A stretch of 64,000 nt of DNA from Meloidogyne chitwoodi (taxonomy: Eukaryota; Nematoda; Chromadorea; Rhabditida; Meloidogynidae), in the NCBI GenBank assembly GCA_015183035.1, contig JACZZP010000011.1, positions 1,178,001-1,242,000 of the forward strand. The letters run 5' to 3'. Below the pieces are notes generated by a model. It made no database searches. It saw only the letters and a program-made list of their open reading frames with translations, and was not told where the DNA came from. The position numbers and the translations under genes were made by a program. Shown piece by piece: positions 34,966 to 45,933 of this stretch (positions are counted from its first letter, which is position 1; every line of letters starts with the position of its first letter).

Positions 34966-37900
34966 TTAATAAATGTATCTTGATTGTCCATTTGCGGCAT
35001 AAAAGCTTTCGTCGATAGAGAAGTCACCCTCTTGATTTCGTTGTAAACCAATAGTAGCGGGTGGAGAATAGTGCTTTATATTCTGTCTATGATGGGGGCC
35101 TGAATCAATCATAGTTGATGTTGGAGCGTTTTCACTATTTGTCAATCTCCTTGAAAATATCTAAATTTAATGATAAAATTAGTATATTCACCTTCCGACT
35201 TTGCGTTGAGGTGTTGGTTGAGTGGGGGGATCACGAGGTGGAGGTAGTAGAAGGAGACTGGAGCCATTTAATCTTTGATTTGATGACAATGGAGATGACA
35301 AAGGTGGAGATGAGGGGTGAAATTCTAAGAAGAAAATAAATTATATGAGTATATATTTAAATTTACTTTTATTATTTAAAAGATTATCATTGTTCTGACA
35401 ATGAAAGTTACAATTGTATTGATGTTTTTTGTTATGCCAATTTCTAGCAATAAAGGCAAGGTCCTCTTCATCACAAACGGGTAATTCTCTTATCTAAAAA
35501 TATAGGATAAGATTAGAGCTGCCAGATCTGCGTATTTATCGCATTTGTTGTTTTTCAGGATGTCGATGCGTATTTATTTTGAAAATGCGTATTGAGTATT
35601 TTTATTGTTTTTCAGAGATTTATTTAAAAATTAACGTTTAAAAGGTGAATTTTTAGCAACTAGATTGCTTAAATTTTAAAAATTTTTGTCTTCGGCGGTA
35701 AAAAATAATTTTTGGCAACTGACAAAGGAGGGGTCGGCAAGTGTCCGTGGAAGTTCGGGATGAAACTTGGTGGGTGGATAGATTGACCCCCCTTTGTATT
35801 GCAAAATTTTTATCATTTTTGCCAAATGAGCTTGGGTACCGAGTTATGGGACCTTAAAGTTTTCTTTTCCGCATATAATCATTTTATTTCTTATATAATT
35901 ATGTCTCTCGTTGGCGCAGTGCTACTGCTGCCGCCTATGCCTTTTTTCCCTGGGTTCGAATCCTTTTCGTGGAAAATAATTTATTTTACCCCCAATTTCA
36001 AAAGAAATTATATAATAAGAAAGGGAAAAATATTTTATTATTAAATAAAATCTAGGAAAGGTTAAAAATAAAATTTTTTTAAAATTATTTTTAAAATTAA
36101 AGAAAAAATATTTACATATTTTTATATTAACTAATTAATATTTATTGTAAATTAAATATAAATTTAAAAAATAAATTATAACTTACATATTTTTACAAAT
36201 ATATTAAAGGAAATATTTAATTTTTGGTCTCGGTCTTTTTGGTTTTTTTTGTTTTTCACATTTTATCATATTTAGTTTTATTAAATATTAAAACAAAAGA
36301 AATTTAAACAGAAATACCTTTTTATTAAATTAAATATTTTTTGATTAAAATTGTATAATAATTTTTATTTTCATTTGTTTAACATTTGAAAAAAAAATAT
36401 TTTTTCAACCTTTCCTAGATTTTATTTCATAATGAAATATTTTTAATAGTATATTTTTTTAATTTTTTTTCCAACTTGAAAATTAAATAAATTATTTTCC
36501 ACGAAAAGGATTCGAACCCAGGGAAAAAAGGCATAGGCGGCAGCAGTAGCACTGCGCCAACGAGAGACATAATTATATAAGAAATAAAATGATTATATGC
36601 GGAAAAGAAAACTTTAAGGTCCCATGCTCATTTGGCAAAAATGATAAAAATTTTGCAATACAAAGGGGGGTCAATCTATCCACCCACCAAGTTTCATCCC
36701 GAACTTCCACGGACACTTGCCGACCCCTCCTTTGTGAAGTACATTAATTTCCAAAAATTTTTGCCTGCGGCGCATCAAACACCAACCCAAGTGAAGGCTA
36801 ATTATCATTTTTCTTTCGCAGAATTTTCAAGATCATTATTTCCAATAATAAATTGTTAAAATATATTGTTATAATAGCGAAAAATACGAACATTAATAAA
36901 AATTTTCTATAATAATAAATATTTTTATTATTTGCGTATTTTTGATTACGAATGCGTATTTTTTACGGTCAAGTTGCGTATTTTTTATTTTTTCATCTGG
37001 CAGCTCTGGATAAGATAAAGACTTAATTTCTTGCTTCTAACAGTTATAAACTTGCCTGTGATTCATATAATTTGCTTCCGCGTTCAAAGTGACCTGCCAA
37101 TGGTGTTCCTGATGAAGTAGATGACATATAAAAATTATTATTGCTTCCAAATAAACATGAATGGCCAGTAGTATAATCTTTGCCATTACATCCTTCCGTT
37201 GCATTAAATAATCCTCCGTTGTTATTTAAAGCTACTTCACCATTAAATTGTGTCGAATAACTTGAAGCAGCTTTAACTCCATTAACAGCAGCAAGTAATC
37301 CAGCTGCTGACTGAAATCCTCCAGCACCTCCAATACGATAAGCCTGTTGTTGATGTTGGTGATGTCGACGACGTATTTGTTCAGCTCGGTGCCTTCTCAT
37401 TTTTCTATGTCTGTAACGAAACACACACAATGATATCAATCCAACCAATGCAATAAGAGCAACAATAACAGAGATTCCAATAAGTGCTTTAAAATGAAAA
37501 TGTTATATTATTTTTGAATCAAAAATTAATATAAATTTTAGGTTAAAGCAATTTTTCGAGGAAAATACTTATTTTATTGGGAAAACAAGAATAGAAGATT
37601 ATTACAAATTTTCTAAGATTTCAAAAATTAATTGGGATTTGATTACATGATTTTTCCTATTTTTGTATTAAAATTTAAAGATAAATATAATTATTAAAAA
37701 ATACCACTTATAGTGTTACTATTACTCCAATCAATAGGAAAAAGAAGAGATGCAAGTCCAGTTACTCCTGAAGAAAAATCATCATCAGTTTCCTCTTTAA
37801 CATGAGTTTTAGCAGAATAAATAGGTCGAGAACGAATATTATTAGAAGAGTTATTTTTATTTAAAATTATTTTGCCATTATTTATAACATTTTCAAGTAT

Positions 37901-40900
37901 ATCTAAAAGATCAACTCCAAAATGACGCATTGCAGTGGAAATTTCTTCTTTAGTATCAGAAAAGAATAATTTTCTGTTAAAAATTTAATTTTAAAAAATT
38001 ATGAATAATTAAATAATATTTTCTTACTTCATTTCTTGCTTTAAACAAAGCAATTTTTCCTTTAAATTAGCTGAATATAAAAGTACATTAATTAAATGTT
38101 TTTGTTCTAAATATTTTTCTTCTTTTGATCTTTTTAAATATTTTTTCATTTCATTTTCCTCTTCTTCATCTTCAATTCGTTCAATAATTGGATTTGAACA
38201 AGGAAAGGTAAAAGGTTTTAAAGAATTTAAAATTTCCTTAAAATAATTTTAAAAAAATATTTTTTTAAATATTTAATATATAATTTACTTTTTCTTTTCG
38301 TTTAATCTGTTCTGCATTCATTCCTGAAAAAATAAGTACAAATCTATGTCTATCATCTAATAATGAAATTGAAACAGAAGCACGCGAACAAAGACGTTGT
38401 TTATTTTCATCAGGATTATCACAGGCAATTAACTAAATTTTAAATTTATTTTTTAGTTAATTAAATTAATAAAAATATTTTAATTAAATTAGTAGATATA
38501 TTAAAAAAGAGTTACTGTAATTCTAAAAAAGTTTTTTTTTGAAATTTGTGCCAATTCATCAGCTCTTTTCTTTGGCCAAATCTCACCGCTCTGAGGATCA
38601 ATACCAAAGAAATTTCCTTCTTCTCCATTTGTTGCTTCTTCAGTATCAATAGAATAATTAATTAAACTATTTCCAGTTCCTGGTTCATCTCCATCTTCTG
38701 CCTATAAAATAATTAAAATTAAAAAATTTATTTAAATAATATTTAAATCAAACCGTTATTTTATAAAAACGTTGATTAGCCAAAGTTTCAATAGGTAATA
38801 CAACAAAAAAACTTTCTGGCCCTCCTATTTTTTCTTTATTCCCTTCTTTATTATATTCCATTTTATTAAAAACAAATTTCGGTCGATTATCATTAACATC
38901 TAAAACAGTAATATTTATTAATGTCCAATCCTGTTGTCCTCCATTTTCAACAGTAATATTTAATAAATAATGAGAAATTGATTCTCGATCAAGTTGCATT
39001 TGTGTACGTAATTCACAATTACCTTCACTATTTTGTGCTACACTAAAAAAATAATAAATATTAAATTATAGATAAATAAAAGATTAAGAGTTTAGATAGT
39101 TTTTTGAATTCTTTGACTTCTTATTTAATTTATTATAAAATATTGCTTTACAATGTTTTAAAAAAAAATAAAATAAAATTAATTTAACCTAAATGCTCCT
39201 CTAAAATTTCCAGTTTTAATTGCACATATTGTAAAACGAGTATCATTAGGTTTATTAATTATTGGTAAAAGTTTAATTAAGACTGGAGGTCGAATTCCTT
39301 CTATTATTGAAGTATTAAAAATGTGACTTGAAAAATGAATTCTTTTTTGATTTATTACAAAAGGAGAAGAATTTTTAACTAAAAATATTTTTAAAATAAA
39401 ATTAATTAGAGTATAACAAATATTTATAATTTTATATAAAATAATTTAATTTTTACCATCAATACTCGATATTGAAGGTAAAGTAGTAATATTATTATTA
39501 TTTTTGGTTATTTTATTAAATTCTTCATTTTTAATTAATTGTTTTGAATTATTATTTTGCTTTTCTTTTAATTGTTCTTTTTTACTTTTCTCATTTTTGT
39601 TTTTTTCTTCTTTTTCTTCTTCTTCATTACTTTCAATATTTTGCAAAGAAATTGTTGTTGTTTTTATTAACTCTTTTTTCTCTTCATGTCTAAAAATAAA
39701 TAATATATAAAATAATTAAATTAGTAATATAAACTCTGATATTATTTTAAATGATTAAATTAATAAAATCATATTATATAATTGAAAGTGGTGTGTTTTA
39801 CTTTTATAGACAAATGATTGGTGGAATTGAAAATGGGGGTTATTATAGTAGCTTTTGACAGTTTGATACTATATAAAGCCCCTATTTTCTCATCATTCCT
39901 TGGTGGTGGTGGTCGGATTGTGGTGGTGGCTGAGGCTACGCTACGGTGGTTTTATGGTGGTAAGGGAGGTCAGGGATGGTGGGTGGGCGACCTCTTATAT
40001 TATTTCTTTTTTATTTTTAAATCTTCGTTGGTGTTCGTTCTTTGAGCTAAGCTGTTGTTGTTTCTGTATAGCAATGTCTGTGTTTTGGTTAACAAATGTT
40101 TTAACCAATTATTTATTTACATAAGTTCGTTTATGTTTATTCATGTTTTTGTTTTGTTCTTTGGAAATGTTTATTTTGCAGTATGTATGACTTTATTGAT
40201 CAGATTATTTCAGTTTTTTGTGTTTATTTTTGCTAGCTAGAAGGACGCCCGAAGGGCGACCAACTTCGCTAATTATTTAAAATTAAGAATTTAAAAAATA
40301 ATAAAAACAAAATCTAATTATGATTAATATTTTTTTTGAAAATCAATAAAAATATATTATTTTATTTAATTAAATAATTAAAACTTAATTATAAATTAGT
40401 ACCTTTTAATTTCCTCTAATAAATGAACAATTACTTTAGCTGTACTATTTAATTCAGTTCCATCAATACCTCCATCAATAACTTGAATTCCAAATCTTAA
40501 AATTCTTCCAGAAAAATTTTTTAACTTTGAATTTGTTTTTAATTGACCAGTTTGAGGATTTAAAGAAAATAATTGTTCAGCAGAAATTGAATTAATTGAA
40601 TTATTCTTTTTTGGAATAATATGATAAAATAATTTATTATTTGGAAAAGTAATATCTTGATCAAAAGCATGAACCTGTAAAATTAAAAATTAATTAAAAT
40701 CTGAATTATTATAATTAAATAAAATATTTTTTTAACATGCCTGCCCAACAATAGTCCCTGGTTCTGCCGTTGCTGATAAAGTAAATTCATAGAGATTCTA
40801 AATATAATTATTATTAATTTTTAATAATTAAATATATTTACTTGTTCAAAATTAGGTATCCAATCATTAATATCAATAACATTTATTTGAATTTCACAAA

Positions 40901-43900
40901 AATGTGCTAAATTAGGATCATTTATTAATTCTATTTTTGATTTATTTTCTTTATCAAAATATTGTTGTTCTACTCCTTCAATTGTTCCAATTTTTAAAAA
41001 ATAAATTGGTAATATTCCTTCTTCACCTAATTCAGCATCTAATGGCTTTAATAAAGTTATAATTCCACTAATTGAATTTATGCTAAAAATTAATTTATTT
41101 AATTTAAAATTAGAAAATATTAAAATACAAAAATAATTAAAAAGCAAAATACATTATATTTATAAATAAATAATTTATATTTAAAATTATATTTTTGTTT
41201 CTATTTGCTTTTAATTTTATTTTCCATTAATAAATATAATAATATATAAAAATCCAAAAATTTAATTTTTTTAAAAAATATAAAACACATGGATACAAAA
41301 CAAATAAAAAATTATATTTATTTAAATGGCCTAAAAATAAAATAAAAATCACTCAAAAATTATTTTTAAAATTAATTTAAATAATAAATTTATCTCTTTT
41401 TAGCATTTAAATCCCATAAAATTATAAAAAAGAATAAATATTATTTTTTTATTATTAAATTTATTTTTAAATTAATAATTATTTTTTTAGAAAAATAAAA
41501 AATGAAATTATTAAATTTATTTTATATTTTAATTTTTATAATTATATTATTAATTAATATTGGAAATTCAACAACAATTAATTTAAGAAAAAGTTTAGAA
41601 AATACTAATAATAGAAAAAAACGTCAATTTGAGCTTGAAAATGAGCTGATAGAAAATATTGGATAAATAAAGAAAGAAAAATAAAAAGAAAATATTTAAA
41701 GAAAAAATAAATAATATTTATTGGTATTTTAAAATTAATTTTAAAATTATTTTAATGGGAAATAAATAATTATTCTATTTTATTTAAAAATTAAAAAAAA
41801 ACCTAAAAAGGCTTTGATCTCCAGCTAAAAGTACAAAAGTAATTGGCCCAGGTCCTTCATCAGGATAATAAGCAGAAAGTTTAGTAAGTTCTAATTGTTC
41901 CTCATTTTCTTCAGCAAATATTTTTAAATTAGCTGAGGTAAAAATTGGAGCAATTCTTAGATTATTTTGAATATTAGAAGAATCTTTTTTTTTAAAAAAT
42001 TAATTAATTAATTAATTTAAATAAAACCAGTAGAAGTAATTGGAGAAGAAGAAGATAAAGGTAATAAAGAAGTATTATTTGATAAATTTATATTATTTTT
42101 TAAAGGAGAAGAAATTGTTGAAAATTTAATATTATTATAATTATTAGTAGATGAAGGATATTCTTCTTCTGATATTAATTGAGATGAATAAGTAGAAGAA
42201 GATAAAGGTAAATGAAATGGAGTTGTTGTTGTTGTATCTATTTTTAAACAAAATAAATTTAAATATTTTAGAAAATTAAAATAAATACAAATATTTAAAC
42301 AAAATAAATTTAAATAAAAATTAACCTTTATTATTAATTTTTCCTTCAAAATTATTTCTTTCTTTTGTTTTTTGTTTATTATTTTTTGGTTCAATTAAAG
42401 TAATTTTACCAATTGCTGTTTGTGGTAAATTAGAAAGAAGAGGAATATCAACAAAACGTGTAAAAGGTGGTGGATTTATTGTTGAAGGAAATAATTGATT
42501 TAAATTTTGAGAATTAACTTAAAAAATAAATAAAAATAAATTTAAGTAATAAAAAAGAGTAAATCTGTTATAAACTTAAAAATAAAAAATAAAAGAATAT
42601 CACATTCACAATAAATTTAAAAAATCAATTTCTTCTTTTATTTTTTAAAAAAATGATTATTATTTACTTTATTATTTTTTATTTATTTATTATTATTCAA
42701 AAATGTTTAGGTAAATAATATAAAATTTTAATTAAATAATATATTTATAGCATTTCATTGTTATGTAGATCATTCAGATGGGAAATTAATTAGAGAAGAA
42801 TGTAATCTAGATTATTGTTATACACTTAAATGTGATGGAAAAAGTATTATTTTTTTTTAAAATAATTGAAATATTATTTTAATTTTATTTATTTTTTAGC
42901 TGAAAGAGGATGTACAGGTTCTAATTTTCCATTTGATTGTGAAAGTAAAGAAAATATTTGTAAAATGTTTCATCCAGAATCTAAATTAGAACCAAAATGT
43001 CGTTCATGTAAAGGAGAAGATTGTAATAGAATAACAATAAATAAAAGTGAAAAAAGAAAACAACAAAAAAATGGAGAAAAAGGAAAAAAAGGAAAAAATT
43101 ATTTTAATTTTTTATTTTTAAAATTTATTGGAATAATTATATTTTATTTTAATTAATTAAATAAATATTTACCTTTAATTTTATTTTCATTTTTTGATGA
43201 CATTCCAACACGTGAAAGTACACCAAAAAGTTGTTTTTCATAATTATGTTCTTGTGCTGAAGAGTCATCAGTTATTATTTGTTGTTTTGAATTATCAAAA
43301 GGTGAAATATTCTCTGAAGAAGATGAAGAAATTGATGATAATAAATTATTATTATTTTGTTGGTCTAAAAATATTATTTGTTTATTTAATTTAAATTAAT
43401 TTACTAAATATTTTAGGTATTTTATTATTAGTAAAAGAAGTATAAGGTAATTGTGTTGTTGTTATTGTCATTTCTTCTCTTCCACGGGTATTTGAATTAA
43501 TACGAACAATTACAACAGAACGTGCCTCTAATGGTTGTTGTCCATTATCTATAGCCATTAATGTTCTTAAAATTAATATTTAAATATAACATAATTTTTA
43601 AAAAATAACAAATAATGTTCTCCTAAATGTGCAGATGTAAGAGGTCCATTAACACGAAGTTCACCTTCATCATTTACAGTAAATAAACTAAAATAAATAA
43701 ATATAATTTTTTAATTTAATTTTTCTTCTTTTTTACCGATCTAAAGGTGGAAGAACTTTTAGACTTATTTTTGCATTTTCACCCTCATCTGCGTCTTCAA
43801 CATTAACTTTTCCCAACAGCATATTAGTTGTTTGTGAAAAAGAAAATGAAGATAACTTTTAAAAAATAAATAATTTAAATCCCTTATTTATTATTGAAGG

Positions 43901-44924
43901 ATTAATTCTTAATTTAATTTAAAAAATTATTATTATTATTTAATTTAAAATATTAAAAATTAATTTAATAAATTTACCTCATCCAATCTAGTTTTCAAAA
44001 TTAAGGGCTGAGGATCAACAAAATGTGGAGCATTATCATTTGCATCAATAATATTTATTTTAACATTATTAACATAAATTAAATGATCATAAGGATATTT
44101 AGACCTTGTCTTTTTTATTTATTTATTTTAATATTTAAATTAAAAAAACCTCAATTCTTAATCGATGTATTTGATCCTTTTCTCTATCTAAATTAGCTCC
44201 AGTAAATAAAATTCCACTTTCTGGTTCTAAAATAAATTTTCCTCCATCTCCATCACCAATTAAATAAAAATATTTATTTAAATTTTTTTCTGATTTTTCT
44301 AATAAAGGGTTATTATTATTAATATTAATATTAGATCCATCATCTAAAGCAGTTACAAATGTTCCAATTGGTGTAAGTTCAGAAAGATCTACAGAAATAA
44401 ATTGTTCCTAAAAAATAAATATTAAATAAATAAATAGGTATATTCCTTTTTAAGGGAAAAAATAATTAAAATAATTAATAATAATTATATTTAATTTATT
44501 ATCCAACCAAAGGTAATAATTGTTGTTTTTCAATAGCAGAAGTTTTTCTTTCAAATGAATTAATTGAAGAAGAAGAAGAAAATAATTCTTCTGAAGAAGG
44601 AAGTTTATTTATTTGATTTTTTTGTTGAATTAATTGATTATTAATTTGGGAATTTGAAAAAGGAGAAGAAAGTGCTTGGACAAGTACAACAGCATGACCT
44701 ACTAAACCATCAGAATCTCTAGCCTCAATTACAACCTAAAAATGTAATTTAAAATATTTTAATTAGTAATTTGTATTTAAAATAAAAAATAAAAAAACTT
44801 TATATTTATGTCCAGGTAATAAAGGTCCAACAGCTCTTAATTCATTTGTTATCTCATCATATCTAAATGAAGAAAAAGCACCATCACTAACATCAATAAT
44901 ACGATAACTTTAAAAATAAATATA

Positions 44925-44991
<67 letters not shown>

Positions 44992-45933
44992 ATATATATA
45001 AAATAACATAATATCATTTCCTCCATCATTTTCTTTTGCTTTAATTTGTGCTATAGCTCTTTCACCAATAGATAAAGCAGAAACATTAGCAATATAAATT
45101 GATTGTTTAATTTCTTCTGCCGTTTGTTGTTGTTTTTGTTGTATTTCTTCTGAATAATAATTTTGTTGTTTATTATTATTATTAAATAATTGAATAATAA
45201 GAGTTATTGGAAGACTATTTCTTTGAGGTTCAGTATCCATTTCTTTCTACAATTTTATTAAAATATTTTATTAAATATTTATAAAAAAATATTAAAAATA
45301 TTTACAGCAATAACATGAAGAACAAAAGGATTTTTTTCATCTCCAAAAGTTTTAAGATTTGTAGCATCAGCTAAATATAAATTTCCTTGATGGTCAACAG
45401 CAAAACGTTCTGCTCCATATCCACTTAAAATATATTGATAAACTGCTGAAGAAGTTCCTGGCTGCTGTAAATAATATAGAAATTTAAAATATAATTAATT
45501 TAATTAGATTAAACCAAATCTTTATCTTCAACTAAAATTTGAAGAGGTTGAGAATGTTCTAATGTTCCAATTTGAACAAATGTTCCAGCACTCGCAGATA
45601 TTGGTAAATATCCAAAATATGATTTAACCTTAAATTATAATATGAGAATATATATTTTAATTAAAATATTAAATAATATATAATTACTTTAAGTAAAGGA
45701 TCAAAAAGTGAAGGTCTAATTTGACGTTGATTTTTAAATTGTTGTAATTCTCTATTATTATTTAATAAACTTTGTTGTTGTTTTTGTTGATATAATAATT
45801 GTTGAGGAGAAATTAAAGAAGAATGTTGTTGGGGGAAATATTGAAGTGATTGAAAGGCAATTAAAAATGAAAAGAAATTTAAAAAATAAAAAATAAATAT
45901 TTTTTTAATAATTTCTTTGAATTTCGATCGCAT
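34966..45933 (-). CDS. Cadherin-superfamily transmembrane protein
   Basis: Single-pass adhesion receptor with several cadherin repeats; orthologue not resolved. The start at 45933 gives a basic then hydrophobic signal sequence (KKIFIFYFLNFFSFLIAF) and a Gln-rich stretch. Ca-binding linkers are DANDNAPHFVD (about 44.03 kb), DINDWIPNFE (40.86 kb) and DVNDNRPKFVF (38.89 kb); DxE-type motifs such as LDREKDQIHRLRIEVRS, PLDAELGEEG and DEDTEE/AEDGDEPGTG support further repeats. The transmembrane helix is at about 37485-37430 (ALIGISVIVALIALVGLISL) followed by CVFRYRHRKMRRHR. Tail exons: 37430-37062, 35495-35387, 35326-35190 and 35150-34966, ending NGQSRYIY. The intron at 37061-35496 starts with GC (CAG|GCAAGT), holds a transposon, and if unspliced gives a tail ending ESQASL. 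Two plus-strand genes lie in its introns. Confidence 0.8.
35903..35972 (+). ncRNA. tRNA-like segment with A and B boxes (left arm)
   Basis: TTGGCGCAGTGC (35911-35922) fits the pol III A box TRGCNNAGYNG and GGGTTCGAATCC (35952-35963) fits the B box, 30 bases apart. The 5' stretch GTCTCTCGTTGGCGCAGT recalls elongator tRNA-Met. The T and acceptor stems do not pair well, so it is a tRNA relic or SINE head rather than a working tRNA. Confidence 0.5.
36499..36568 (-). ncRNA. tRNA-like segment with A and B boxes (right arm)
   Basis: Inverted copy of the segment at 35903-35972 (B box as GGATTCGAACCC at 36508-36519, A box as GCACTGCGCCAA at 36549-36560). Both boxes are intact, so both arms kept the same tRNA-like unit. 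Confidence 0.5.
39800..40280. other. G-rich island in a cadherin intron
   Basis: About 0.45 kb with base composition unlike the rest of the gene: GGTGGTGGTGG at 39901, several GGTGG/GGGTGGG runs to 39990, and a hairpin CGCCCGAAGGGCG at about 40246. No frame continues the cadherin here and none resembles a known protein. A foreign insertion or a structured RNA are both possible. Confidence 0.35.
41502..41666 (+). CDS. Putative secreted peptide precursor, 54 residues, nested in a cadherin intron
   Basis: Intronless frame starting 12 bases after TTTTTTTAG, a good spliced-leader acceptor. Residues 1-23 are a signal peptide (MKLLNLFYILIFIIILLINI, then GNS). A spacer follows, then the tetrabasic site RKKR and a 13-residue C-terminus QFELENELIENIG before the stop. 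Layout is that of a neuropeptide or hormone precursor: cleavage after RKKR would leave an N-terminal Gln (able to cyclise) and a terminal Gly (amide donor). It lies antisense to the cadherin between exons at about 41.1 and 41.8 kb. No known family recognised; a chance frame is possible but the three processing signals together make that less likely. Confidence 0.5.
   Translation: MKLLNLFYILIFIIILLINIGNSTTINLRKSLENTNNRKKRQFELENELIENIG
42653..43156 (+). CDS. Ten-cysteine Ly6/ET-module-like protein, probably GPI-anchored, nested in a cadherin intron
   Basis: Three exons (42653-42710, about 42751-42842, about 42900-43156). A signal peptide (MIIIYFIIFYLFIIIQKC) is followed by FHCYVDHSDGK, EECNLDYCYTLKCDGK, TERGCTGSNFPFDCES, ENICKMFHPESK, PKCRSCKGEDCNRI. 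Ten cysteines with the terminal CxxCxxxxCN pattern fit three-finger Ly6/uPAR or nematode ET-module domains. A Lys-rich stretch and a hydrophobic C-terminus (FNFLFLKFIGIIIFYFN) fit a GPI signal. Both introns join in phase (G|CA and A|CT). Antisense to the cadherin. Function unknown. Confidence 0.7.
44922..44992. repeat. (TAAA)n microsatellite
   Basis: About 17 copies of AAAT/TAAA in a cadherin intron, just after an exon ending DVSDGAFSS on the minus strand. Confidence 0.9.

Larger units (their letters stand above)
35722..36735. repeat. 1-kb foldback inside the transposon
   Basis: Arms of about 340 bp at 35722-36063 and 36409-36735 are near-perfect inverted copies (ACAAAGGAGGGGTCGGCAAG at one end, CGACCCCTCCTTTGT at the other; inner ends AATCTAGGAAAGGTT and AACCTTTCCTAGATT). 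The arms differ by a 14-base indel at about 35834. The loop is AT-rich. Each arm carries a tRNA-like segment. Confidence 0.8.
35514..37007. mobile_element. 1.5-kb TIR transposon with 9-bp target duplication
   Basis: AGAGCTGCCAGAT at 35515-35527 is inverted at the other end (ATCTGGCAGCTCT, 36995-37007). The direct repeat GGATAAGAT flanks both sides (35505-35513 and 37008-37016). Next to the ends, TGCGTATTTT words recur as subterminal repeats (35529, 35573, 35591; 36931, 36953, 36975). No transposase frame, so it is non-autonomous. The 9-bp duplication suggests a Mutator-like family. It sits in a GC-AG intron of the cadherin tail. Confidence 0.75.

Noticed and set aside
34982..35339. Plus-strand 74-codon frame at 35115 as a gene
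   Set aside because: It is the complement of the Pro/Ser-rich cadherin tail exon, which joins in phase with its neighbours.
35903..35972. A working tRNA gene
   Set aside because: A and B boxes are good, but the T stem and acceptor stem do not pair and no clear anticodon arm forms.
35799..36859. Plus-strand frames of 75-81 codons
   Set aside because: They lie in the foldback arms and transposon; no protein features.
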